Shown here: piece after piece, positions 55,279-62,180 of the stretch | How the letters are laid out: every line of letters starts with the position of its first letter | Numbering within the stretch: the first letter of the stretch is position 1 | Source: Sideroxyarcus sp045866275 | GTDB taxonomy: Bacteria > Pseudomonadota > Gammaproteobacteria > Burkholderiales > Gallionellaceae | Reading direction: 5' to 3' | Assembly (NCBI GenBank): GCA_045866275.1 | Contig: BAAFRX010000002.1 | Location: 1 to 64,000 of the forward strand | Length of the DNA stretch: 64,000 nt | Notes under the pieces: generated by a model | Told to the model about the DNA's origin: nothing | Databases searched by the model: none | Seen by the model: only the letters and a program-made list of their open reading frames with translations | Program-made: the position numbers and the translations under genes

Positions 55279-55523
55279 GCGGCTTTGCCTTCAAACATGC
55301 CCGCGATCCCGTCGTCACTCATCTGATCGAAATCATCCGGGACGGAGAACTCCCCTGCCATGAAGCCCAATCGGCTGACGGTTCCCGTTTCTGTTTTACC
55401 CAACGGGATCACTTTGACCATGGGCTTGCCCGCCTTGGCAATGATGAACGCCTCCCCCTGCGCAGCCTGCTCGACCAAGCGGGATAGTTGGGTTTTGGCA
55501 TCATGGATATTGACTGTAAGCAT
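55275..55523 (-). CDS. Phd/YefM-family antitoxin
   Basis: 82 residues: MLTVNIHDAKTQLSRLVEQA is the standard Phd fold start, followed by GEAFIIAKAGKPMVKVIPL and an acidic C-terminal tail (SVPDDFDQMSDDGIAGMF) that would wrap the toxin. It likely represses its own operon. Full length and intact. Confidence 0.92.
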   Translation of the reverse strand: MLTVNIHDAKTQLSRLVEQAAQGEAFIIAKAGKPMVKVIPLGKTETGTVSRLGFMAGEFSVPDDFDQMSDDGIAGMFEGKAA

Positions 55524-55550
55524 GGCGACCTCTCGATAAACTAACGGCGG

Positions 55551-55772
55551 TTAGTCTACAACAAAGATTGCGGCGGCAATACTGCCATTCTGGCGTAGCG
55601 TGTGTTGTTGAAAAAAATCGAAAAATCGGGGATAAACTGTTTTCCACAAGCCAGAACACCATTCATTTTCCGCTCCCTTCGATATCACCTGTCCTGTGTT
55701 CAGAAGTCTCGTCAATTCCGCATCACCGTGCCGCAGATGGTCTATCCAGACCGACGTATCCACCAGAATCAT
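55551..55772 (-). pseudogene. VapC toxin truncated after the first helix
   Basis: The start MILVDTSVWIDHLRHGDAEL and TRLLNTGQV matches VapC, including the first active-site Asp. After residue 29 the sequence no longer resembles a PIN domain. At this junction another frame reads GDIEGSGK and a stop, the end of an ORF6N tail like that at 53900-53971. Recombination with such a gene therefore seems to have removed the toxin body. Confidence 0.75.
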
Positions 55773-55965
55773 GCCGGTTCAGACTGGCGCCGTGGAACAT
55801 ATCAAGCAAAGGCTCCGAGCCGCCAAGCAATGCCAGCCGTTTGGCGCTCTCGCGCTGGATCAATGCCTTAAGCGCTTCACGAACCAAAGCGGTCTTTTCC
55901 ATTGGGCCGATAAACGCTTGAGCTTTTTCAATCAAATCGTCATCAAGTGCAAGTGTGGTACGCAT
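55723..55965 (-). CDS. VapB-family antitoxin with shifted C-terminus
   Basis: 80 residues starting MRTTLALDDDLIEKAQAFIG at 55965; ALVREALKALIQRESAKRLALLGGSEP is a typical VapB body. The native ending appears in another frame (VPRRQSEPA and stop). A single-base indel near the GGSEPLL codons has therefore extended the frame by about 20 residues over the start of vapC. Partner toxin is truncated. Confidence 0.72.
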   Translation of the reverse strand: MRTTLALDDDLIEKAQAFIGPMEKTALVREALKALIQRESAKRLALLGGSEPLLDMFHGASLNRHDSGGYVGLDRPSAAR

Positions 55966-56193
55966 GAGCATTATCTCCAGTAATGACGCACACTTTGTAA
56001 CATCAAATGATGCTGCAATCAATGCATGACAGGGCTCATTGCCGCATCGACAACACTCAATCAAGTTAGCAGGTGCGCGGTGCAGCCCGGGCCAATTGAA
56101 CGCGGCCAAACAACACAAAACCAGGAATCATCAAACGCGCGGGTTTCATCGCCAACCCAACCATTTACTTTGCCCGCAATAGGCCGGGACAGT

Positions 56194-56835
56194 TTACTTG
56201 CCCATCTTCACGCTGATCACCCGCTGCACGAAACCGGGATCGCCCGGTGCGCCCGCCGTTTGCGCCGTGGCGGTCACGTTGTATATCCAGATGGTGGATG
56301 CACCTTCGGGATATGAAGAAGGCACGCAATTCACCGTGACAGTGAATGGAGACAGCGTGCCGCCCAAAGGGTCCAAAGTTTTATTCAATACACATCCTTG
56401 CCACTGGATGCCCGGACTCATCTGGGTCACGTAATAGGCCGCCCATTCGATACCGGCCCGCGCCGCCTGGTAGGCGCGCGAACCCATCACGTCCATCGCC
56501 GAGCTTTGGTGTTGCGAAGTGGAGAACGACACCATCGCGATGCCGAGGAACGACAGCACCACCAGCAGGAAGATGGCGGTGACGATGCTGAAACCGTGTT
56601 GAAGTTTTCGCCCCGTCATTCCCGCGCAGGCGGGAATCCAGACGCTTGAACAATCTGCGTGGGGCGAATCAAACGCCTTGCCTGACTTGCTGCGCAAGGT
56701 TTTAGTATGGCCGGATTCCGGCACCCCCGCCCTCATCCCAACCTTCTCCCGAAGGGAGAAGGGGCAATTGCTTCCTCTCCCTATGGAAGAGGATTGAGGC
56801 GAGGGCTGCGGAAATGACGATATAAATTTTTTCAT
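56194..56835 (-). CDS. mshP: MshP-like minor prepilin with long repeat-derived leader
   Basis: 213 residues from the ATG at 56835, which overlaps the mshO stop (ATGA). The mature part starts at the peptidase site HG/FSIVTAIFLLVV and continues to VQRVISVKMGK. Normal leaders have 5-25 residues; here about 79 residues precede the site. They are encoded largely by two unrelated repeats (56730-56806 and 56614-56645). An internal ATG (MTGRKLQHG) would give a normal leader but lies in a repeat with a poorly spaced ribosome site. A copy of its 3' end lies at 53832-53868. Confidence 0.82.
   Translation of the reverse strand: MKKFISSFPQPSPQSSSIGRGSNCPFSLREKVGMRAGVPESGHTKTLRSKSGKAFDSPHADCSSVWIPACAGMTGRKLQHGFSIVTAIFLLVVLSFLGIAMVSFSTSQHQSSAMDVMGSRAYQAARAGIEWAAYYVTQMSPGIQWQGCVLNKTLDPLGGTLSPFTVTVNCVPSSYPEGASTIWIYNVTATAQTAGAPGDPGFVQRVISVKMGK
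56614..56645. repeat. Interspersed palindrome CGTCATTCCCGCG...CGGGAATCC in mshP leader
   Basis: A widely distributed short repeat; the arms TTCCCGC and GCGGGAA pair. It is read by mshP as WIPACAGMTG just before the prepilin cleavage site. Confidence 0.85.
56730..56806. repeat. Interspersed palindrome CCCTCATCCC...GAGGG in mshP leader
   Basis: Outer arms CCTCATCC / GGATTGAGG with an internal hairpin CTTCTCCCGAAGGGAGAAGG. Same family as in lptA, tauE and bioF. Translated in frame by mshP as PSPQSSSIGRG and following residues. Confidence 0.8.
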
Positions 56836-57716
56836 GGCGCGTTGTTTACATGAATTTCGTTGTACAGGCTGACGCTTTCGTTGCTGCTGGTCAGCGTAAG
56901 GCGCACTGCCACCAAGCCGAAGCGCTGGTTGGCAACGGCATAATCGATGGTGCAATCGCTCACCTTGTCGGCGAGGGTAGCCTTGGTAACGCCCAAAGTA
57001 TGGGTAAAACCATAGTTCCAATAACGCACAAGCAGCCCGGTTCCATTACCGCCGACCGTCCCCAGGTTTTCGCACGCATATGTCACCGCCTGTTGCGCTC
57101 CATCCACCACATCGAAGCGTTGCGACGGCAACTCCGCCCATACCGGCAATACAGGTGCGGCAAAAGTAATCGTCGCATTGCCATTGGTCATTTGTGTAAC
57201 TTTGCGCAGAATGCCCGCTACCGTTTCGTCATACGGCGGCACGCCGTCGGACTGTGTACTACCGACAACGATGTAATCGGTGTTGGCAACAATTGGAATC
57301 CCAGTGCCAACGATGTCGAATTTGGTAGTTCCTCCAGCACCGAAAATCAAGACATTATTGTTGCCCCCGCTATCTGCGCGGTAGCGACCGCCATCCTTGG
57401 TCGGCAGAAACTCGATATAAGTCAAATTTTGACCTTGAGGTCGCACGCTGTTCGGTACCGCCGTGCGCACGTCGCGCGCCATGCGGCGCAAGGCCGTATC
57501 CGCGATGTCGGTGAGCTCGGCGCGGCGCGCGCTATCCACATAGCCTTGCACCGGCGCCTTGATGAAGATCGCCACGATGCCGGCGATGATGCCGGTGATG
57601 ACGATGACGACGATCATTTCGACCAGGGTGAAGCCTCTGGATTTTTGTGGGTCGGGCTTCAGCCCGACATGTCGGGCTGAAGCCCGACCCACATTTCCAT
57701 TTTTGTTCTTTCTCAT
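56832..57716 (-). CDS. mshO: MshO-like minor prepilin with REP-encoded leader
   Basis: 294 residues. The leader is MRKNKNGN, then VGRASARHVGLKPDPQ encoded by a REP pair (57647-57692), then KSRG/FTLVEMIVVIVITGI with the peptidase site and Glu5. The pseudopilin body continues with paired Cys (YACENLG, SDCTIDY). The start overlaps the mshD stop by one base, which fixes it upstream of the REP. Minor pilin expected at the pilus tip. Confidence 0.88.
   Translation of the reverse strand: MRKNKNGNVGRASARHVGLKPDPQKSRGFTLVEMIVVIVITGIIAGIVAIFIKAPVQGYVDSARRAELTDIADTALRRMARDVRTAVPNSVRPQGQNLTYIEFLPTKDGGRYRADSGGNNNVLIFGAGGTTKFDIVGTGIPIVANTDYIVVGSTQSDGVPPYDETVAGILRKVTQMTNGNATITFAAPVLPVWAELPSQRFDVVDGAQQAVTYACENLGTVGGNGTGLLVRYWNYGFTHTLGVTKATLADKVSDCTIDYAVANQRFGLVAVRLTLTSSNESVSLYNEIHVNNAP
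57647..57692. repeat. REP pair inside the mshO leader
   Basis: GTCGGGCTTCAGCCCGAC and GTCGGGCTGAAGCCCGAC with both GTGGG heads and only 2 nt between them, a perfect 46-nt palindrome-of-palindromes. Read in the VGR...KPDPQ frame. Confidence 0.95.
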
Positions 57717-58222
57717 CAGTATTTCGTCCTGTACCCGTCGATCGCAATGGCCGTTCCCTGCGGATCGGTCACGGTCACGGTGATGCGCACGGCGCTGCCC
57801 GCCGCGATACCGCCCAACGCTTCCGGCACGATGGCCACGCTGGCACTATAGTTGGCCAAGCCCGAAATAGCCGCGCCACTTAAATCGTAAATCCCTGTCG
57901 CAGGCCCGCCGTTGGGAAATCCATTGTAATCACTGACGACGTGATATTCGGAAGCACGGTTCGCCTGTGTCACCGCATTGGTCACGCCTGACGCCGCAAT
58001 AAAATCCTGCAACTCGATTTCTTCCAGCAGCGATTCCGCCACCGCCATCGCCTGCTTGTGCAGCAACGGATCGGCGCTGTGCGCCGTCACCTGGTTCATC
58101 ACCAGCAGGATGCCGGTCAGGGCGATGCTGATGATGACGATGAAGATGATCAGCTCGATCAGGCTGATGCCGTGCTGAACGAGACGCTTCACCTCTGCCG
58201 CTGATGGCAATTTGCCACTCAT
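57716..58222 (-). CDS. mshD: MshD-like minor prepilin
   Basis: 168 residues: leader MSGKLPSAAEVKRLVQHG, site G/ISLIELIIFIVIISIALTG with Glu5, then a small pilin body. The start overlaps the stop of the frameshifted ORF6N gene (ATGA). A near-identical 25-nt copy of the segment encoding QHGISLIE occurs upstream at about 58770-58795. Confidence 0.85.
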   Translation of the reverse strand: MSGKLPSAAEVKRLVQHGISLIELIIFIVIISIALTGILLVMNQVTAHSADPLLHKQAMAVAESLLEEIELQDFIAASGVTNAVTQANRASEYHVVSDYNGFPNGGPATGIYDLSGAAISGLANYSASVAIVPEALGGIAAGSAVRITVTVTDPQGTAIAIDGYRTKY

Positions 58223-58754
58223 GCCTTGCTCCCTTTTATTTTTGCGGTAAAGCCAATCGGGCGGCTCTTGCCCACAGGCTGCTTCATCAATTCGCGAATT
58301 CCGTTCATCAACCCAATGATTGCTTGATCGTGGCCGGATACTTTACGCCCCAATTCCAATAGCTTCGCTGCCAACTCTTTGTTCGTGGAGAGCCTCTCGC
58401 GCAGTTGCACGAAGGTGCGCACCACCAACAAGCTAACTTCCACAGCACGGTCTGATTTCAGCACATTGCCCAACATCAACGCGCCATGTTCCGTGAAGGC
58501 ATAAGGCAAAGTCCGTGAAAATTTGAGCTTGGCGAGGTGGTCACAATTTGTGACCACCTCGATTTTTTCTTCTTGTGTAAGCTGAAACATAAAACCGCAG
58601 GGAATCGTTCCAGATTCCGATGCACTGCCTGATTCAATGCTTTGGTCGGCACGCCATACAGCTCCGCCAAGTCGGCATCGACCATCACCTTTTGCCCGCG
58701 CAATACCAAAATACGCTGCGCGACTGACTCAATGGCGATGATCTCATTCGTCAT
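58219..58754 (-). pseudogene. ORF6N-domain gene broken by a frameshift
   Basis: The first frame gives MTNEIIAIESVAQRILVLRG and then VMVDADLAELYGVPTKALNQAVHRNLERFPA, the ORF6N fold start. After FPA the frame runs into Lys-rich junk. The next frame continues exactly where family members do: MFQLTQEEK, then KFSRTLPYAFTEHGALMLGNVL, to the tail RPIGFTAKIKG. A one-base deletion near 58592 (GCGGTTTTATG where GCGGATTTTATG is expected) explains it. ORF6N proteins are phage-related DNA-binding or anti-repressor-like proteins. ATGA overlaps with both neighbours. Confidence 0.82.
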
Positions 58755-58966
58755 GGCTTCACTTTCACGATTGGCTCGATCAGGCTGATGCCGCGCTGCT
58801 TGCCATTTTGTGCCACGCGCTCGCCTCGATCTTGCTTGAACATCTCTCGAACACGCGGCTCGGCGCGCTTGAGCAATTCCGGGTTCTGCGCGCAGGCCAT
58901 CAAAAGAAATTCGCGCCCCGCCTCGATCTCTTGTAGCAGTTGGAAATTTTGTTCGGCTGTTCTCAT
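58751..58966 (-). CDS. Small protein partner of the nucleotidyltransferase, fused to a prepilin fossil
   Basis: 71 residues. The first 50 or so (MRTAEQNFQLLQEIEAGREF, then ELLKRAEPRVREMFKQD) look like an alpha-helical partner coupled to the upstream nucleotidyltransferase (ATGA overlap). The end KQRGISLIEPIVKVKP is not part of that: QRGISLIE is a prepilin peptidase-site sequence, nearly the same as in mshD. Function unknown; possibly an antitoxin. Confidence 0.6.
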   Translation of the reverse strand: MRTAEQNFQLLQEIEAGREFLLMACAQNPELLKRAEPRVREMFKQDRGERVAQNGKQRGISLIEPIVKVKP

Positions 58967-59451
58967 TGTTGCGCCTGAATCTTCCTCAACTCTTCAATAT
59001 CAATCAAATCCTTGCTGCGCCCCGTGCCCGACTTCATCTCGATCAGGTGCGCAATGGAGGCCACCGGAACATCGAGCGAACCCACCTTCACCATCGTAGC
59101 ATCCCGCCGCAATTGGGCAAAAGGCACCGCCGGCTTGACCAGCACATCCAGCGTCAAAGCCATGGCCTCGCTGGTACGCAGACTGAACGCCAGCATTCCC
59201 TTCTCCCGATGCCACTGCTCGATCAACTCGGGCTGTGCCAGTGACTCCAGCGGGACAGGGATTCCAGGGCGCATCCCGGCGCTCTTGGCAGCCGCGATAA
59301 ATCGTTGCAGATTCGCCTCATCCATCGCCAGCACCACGTCCACATCCAGCGTGACCCGCTGATACCCCTGCAAGGCCACCGCCAGCCCCCCCACCAGCAC
59401 GAAATCCACTTCCGCTTTCGCCAGCAGCTTGAGCAGGTCGAACATGGTCAT
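58963..59451 (-). CDS. Nucleotidyltransferase-fold protein (AbiEii/MNT-like)
   Basis: 162 residues. VDFVLVGGLAVALQG and RVTLDVDVVLAMD give the GG...DxD signature of minimal nucleotidyltransferases; later IAHLIEMKSGTGRSKDLIDIEEL is typical for this family. Such proteins act as toxin or antitoxin in nucleotidyltransferase modules. It begins 15 nt after mshC and is coupled to a 71-residue partner. Direction of toxicity cannot be told from sequence. Confidence 0.75.
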   Translation of the reverse strand: MTMFDLLKLLAKAEVDFVLVGGLAVALQGYQRVTLDVDVVLAMDEANLQRFIAAAKSAGMRPGIPVPLESLAQPELIEQWHREKGMLAFSLRTSEAMALTLDVLVKPAVPFAQLRRDATMVKVGSLDVPVASIAHLIEMKSGTGRSKDLIDIEELRKIQAQQ

Positions 59452-59466
59452 GCAAGATGCCCCGAC

Positions 59467-59985
59467 TTAATGCACATAGCCCGTCTCCGCCTCAATGGTG
59501 AGGGTCGTCGTGCCGATCACGATGGAGGCCGGCACATTCGGCACAGACCGGCCCAGCGCGTCAAAGACGAACGCCTGCGGCAAGGCCGGCGCGACCGCCA
59601 CACTGTTTGGAATCACACAATCGATATTGCCTGCGGCGTTCAGCATCGTGCCGCAATTCGAAGTGGCGGCGGCCGTGATGGTCACGGTTACCCCAGCCGT
59701 GCGGTGTTGCGCGATGGCGACCTTCTGTCCGTAGCGCAGCGCCGCCGCAACCTGATCTGCCGCGCCCCGGCTCTGAAATGCATTGTTGTCAAAGAAACGC
59801 GGCAACGCCGCCACCGCCAGGATGCCCACAATCACCATTACGGTGATCAGCTCCACCAGGGTAAAGCCGCGGGTTTTATTAAGCCGCTCGATATCGCAGG
59901 AGCCCGCTTGCTGGCGATGAGATTGCGCCAGCAAGCTGGCTCCTGCGACAAACTCTTCGCCCGATGGATTATTTTGTGGGGTCAT
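59467..59985 (-). CDS. mshC: MshC-like minor prepilin with palindrome-encoded leader
   Basis: 172 residues. The leader MTPQNNPSGEEF is followed by VAGASLLAQSHRQQAGSC, encoded by a palindrome (59893-59949), then DIERLNKTRG/FTLVELITVMVIVGILAVAALPRF. No other in-frame ATG lies between, so the leader really includes the palindrome (about 40 residues). The first 17 nt overlap the end of the HepT gene. Body with one likely disulphide (SNCGTM, IDCVIP). Confidence 0.86.
   Translation of the reverse strand: MTPQNNPSGEEFVAGASLLAQSHRQQAGSCDIERLNKTRGFTLVELITVMVIVGILAVAALPRFFDNNAFQSRGAADQVAAALRYGQKVAIAQHRTAGVTVTITAAATSNCGTMLNAAGNIDCVIPNSVAVAPALPQAFVFDALGRSVPNVPASIVIGTTTLTIEAETGYVH
59893..59949. repeat. 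Palindrome inside the mshC leader (GCAGGAGCC...GGCTCCTGC)
   Basis: Arms ATCGCAGGAGCCCGCTTGCT / AGCAAGCTGGCTCCTGCGAC with an inner GGCG/CGCC pair and a short centre. It is a different family from the GTCGG REPs and the only copy in this window. Confidence 0.88.
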
Positions 59986-60439
59986 AACGCGCCGCGAATT
60001 GTTTAACGTGCCTCAATATCTCAACCAGCCTGTCTGCTGCTGAAAGCGCCCGGTTCAGAATCGCCGCTTGCAGTTCGCTATCCTCCGGGTAATCGTGCGC
60101 AAAAGCATTGCGCATTTCACGCAACTCCAGCCATTCGTCCACCGAAGGCAAAGCGCCAATCTTTTCCAACCGATTCAGCTTGTCCAGATAAGCCTCCAGA
60201 TCGCCTTGCTCCTTGGTCAACTCCAGCACCATCGGCAACAGCTTCGAACCCATTGCATCCTGCAGCTTGGCGAAACGGCCGACAAACTGATCGAGGATCG
60301 CCACTTGGCCGTCGTCCAACCCGCGCAACCGCTCAGCGTTCAGCGGCAAAACGGCTTGAAGCGATCGCTTCGCCCACAACATGCGTCGCTCATGCGTCTC
60401 GCATTGCGCCAGTACCAAAGAAAATAGACTGGGGCTCAC
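59969..60439 (-). CDS. HEPN-domain toxin (HepT-like)
   Basis: 156 residues, all-helical. The motif RNAFAHDY (Arg110, His115, Tyr117) fits the RX4HXY ribonuclease motif of HepT, in which the Tyr is the AMPylation site used by MntA. GTG start overlapping the mntA-like stop (GTGA). The 3' end overlaps the mshC start by 17 nt. Confidence 0.85.
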   Translation of the reverse strand: MSPSLFSLVLAQCETHERRMLWAKRSLQAVLPLNAERLRGLDDGQVAILDQFVGRFAKLQDAMGSKLLPMVLELTKEQGDLEAYLDKLNRLEKIGALPSVDEWLELREMRNAFAHDYPEDSELQAAILNRALSAADRLVEILRHVKQFAARYDPTK

Positions 60440-60738
60440 AATCTCACCCCGTGCTGTTTGGCTATTCCATAGATCGGCAACACTTCCCCACCCTCACGCT
60501 GCAACACCAGATCGATCTTGCCATCCCCGATACGGCGCTTGAGCTGCGCCAGAAAAGCAAAGCGCGCCCGCACCAACTGATCGGCATCGCGCATACCGGA
60601 CCTCACATACAAATCCACATCACCGCCTTTTGCGGCATCGTCCACCCGCGAACCGAACAGCCACACTTCAGCCTGGGCACCGAAAAAATGTTCGGTCTCC
60701 TGCTTGATGGCGGCAATTTGTTCGGTGCTTAAACGCAT
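60436..60738 (-). CDS. MNT-domain antitoxin (MntA-like)
   Basis: 100 residues from the ATG at 60738 (MRLSTEQIAAIKQETEHFFG). The nucleotidyltransferase signature VWLFGSRVDDAAKGGDVDLYV contains GS and DxD. It presumably AMPylates and silences the HepT-like toxin. A longer frame exists upstream but runs through the terminator region. In the gap to mshA, the mshA terminator precedes it. Confidence 0.87.
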   Translation of the reverse strand: MRLSTEQIAAIKQETEHFFGAQAEVWLFGSRVDDAAKGGDVDLYVRSGMRDADQLVRARFAFLAQLKRRIGDGKIDLVLQREGGEVLPIYGIAKQHGVRL

Positions 60739-60814
60739 GTCTGTTAAACCCCGGAAGGTATGCACTTTGGCAACGGCTCGGCAGTATAGCAAAACGCCTC
60801 CCTGCCCAACAAAG

Positions 60815-60842
60815 AACAAGGGAGGCCGAAGCCTCCCTTGTT
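60815..60842 (-). terminator. Terminator-like hairpin after mshA
   Basis: AACAAGGGAGG / CCTCCCTTGTT with a short GC loop, followed on the minus strand by TTCTTTGTT. It lies about 85 nt beyond the mshA stop and may give the major pilin its own abundant transcript while reducing readthrough to the rest. Confidence 0.75.
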
Positions 60843-60925
60843 GCATTGCCTGTGCTACCCCTCGATGGGCTGAGGGCAAGGAGTGGCCAGATTTAATTCG
60901 AGTCTGACCCCATTTACCTTTCTTT

Positions 60926-61366
60926 TTAGCAACCAGCTGTGTTGAGCGTGATCGTAGGCGAGCCATTCAGTGCGGCCGGTTCGGCATAAGTCACTCCACA
61001 GGTGGCTGGGGTTGGCGCATTTGTTTGAGCAAACACCCCTGTAGCTGCGTCGTACGTATAGCCCGTGAAACTAGCTAATGCATTATCAATCCCACCAGCT
61101 GCCGTTGCTGGATACCCATTTACCAAGGTTACAGTTTTGCCTTCCAGCGTTACTGATCCAGCCGCCAAATTTTGATTTCGTACCAATGCAGTCGCATGAG
61201 TTAATGTAGCAGCCGATGAGACGTTACCAAACATGCTATTTGCTGAAGCTATGCGCGCCTCATTAGATATATCAGAAAAACGCGGCAAAGCAGTCGCTGC
61301 CAAAATCCCCAGAATCACGATCACCACGATCAGTTCGATCAATGTAAAACCTTGTTGTTTCTTCAT
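60926..61366 (-). CDS. mshA: MSHA major pilin MshA
   Basis: 146 residues: short leader MKKQQG, site G/FTLIELIVVIVILGILAATALPRF with Glu5, and a small body with C-terminal disulphide (PATCGVTY and TAGC at the end), the normal size and form of a major pilin. In contrast with the minor prepilins next to it, it has no repeat in its leader. Upstream lies a perfect GGGGCCGCGGCCCC palindrome (about 61388-61401). Confidence 0.92.
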   Translation of the reverse strand: MKKQQGFTLIELIVVIVILGILAATALPRFSDISNEARIASANSMFGNVSSAATLTHATALVRNQNLAAGSVTLEGKTVTLVNGYPATAAGGIDNALASFTGYTYDAATGVFAQTNAPTPATCGVTYAEPAALNGSPTITLNTAGC

Positions 61367-61552
61367 TTCACTCTCCTAGAGTCGATGGGGCCGCGGCCCC
61401 GTTAGTTTTCCAAAGCGCCGGTTTCTGTCCCGGCCGCAGCCAAGCCTTCCACCAGCGGGCGCTAATGTAGTGCAGAAAACTCAACGGTGGCAAGCTCTTA
61501 TTGCGCGAAACGGATCCGGCGGTCGCCCGTTTGCGACGAACGGTCTGGCCGC

Positions 61553-62176
61553 TCAGGCGCCGCGCGCGAGCGAGTAGGCCAGGAGCACCAGGGTGTACAG
61601 CCCGCCCAGCAACAGGAAAAGTCCGGCCTGGCGCGCATGGCGTTCGACATAGCGATCCAGAGTGTCGCGCGGGATTTCCAGCGGTTTGAGCGCGCGGCGC
61701 AGGGACAGCCACTGGTTGGCGCTCGCTTCAAACCCGCGCAGCAGGCTGGGGCGGAACAACAGGCACAGCGCGACGAAGGCGGCGCACAGCGCGCCCAGCA
61801 AGGCGCTCAACACCAGCGCATCCAGCAAACCGGCGAGCATGGAGGGATAGTAATGGTAGTGCCGCGCCAACCCCGCGAGGGTCTCCGTCCGGTCCAGTTT
61901 TACGCTGAAGAAATACAGCACGAACAGGGCGCCGAGCAGGATCGCCGCGCCCGTCCAGTGCCGGTGGCGATACAACCAGGGGTCGAGTGAAAAATTGCTT
62001 TCCAGGGTTTTGTCGAGGGTGCGCGTCGAGATCCAGCGGTTGAGCGGCGCGCTCAATGCGTTGAAAGCGCCGGGCCGGAACACCAGCAATGCCCCGACCA
62101 GGATGCCGGCCACGCCGCCCAGCGCAAGAAAAATAAGCGCGGATTGCAGCAGCCAGTCCTGGATGAGCGGGTGCAC
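61553..62176 (-). CDS. Membrane protein at the mshF position
   Basis: About 207 residues from a GTG at 62176 (HPLIQDWLLQSALIFLALGG), 4 nt after the mshB stop. Four hydrophobic segments are seen (about 8-32, 70-92, 110-140 and 185-205), with two similar halves (VFRPGAFNALSAPLNRWIS and LFRPSLLRGFEASANQWLS). I do not recognise a family; its place between mshB and mshA matches mshF in other MSHA loci. The 186-nt gap to mshA holds little else. Confidence 0.65.
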   Translation of the reverse strand: MHPLIQDWLLQSALIFLALGGVAGILVGALLVFRPGAFNALSAPLNRWISTRTLDKTLESNFSLDPWLYRHRHWTGAAILLGALFVLYFFSVKLDRTETLAGLARHYHYYPSMLAGLLDALVLSALLGALCAAFVALCLLFRPSLLRGFEASANQWLSLRRALKPLEIPRDTLDRYVERHARQAGLFLLLGGLYTLVLLAYSLARGA

Positions 62177-62180
62177 GGGA

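Noticed and set aside
60880..60912. Phrase ATTCGAGTCTGACCCC near mshA as a mobile-element end
   Set aside because: A familiar-looking repeat word but only one short copy, with no partner repeat in the window.
61460..61482. Third MITE end (TGCACTACATTAGC) upstream of mshA
   Set aside because: Only about 14 bases match, with a gap, and no opposite end or REP pair was found.
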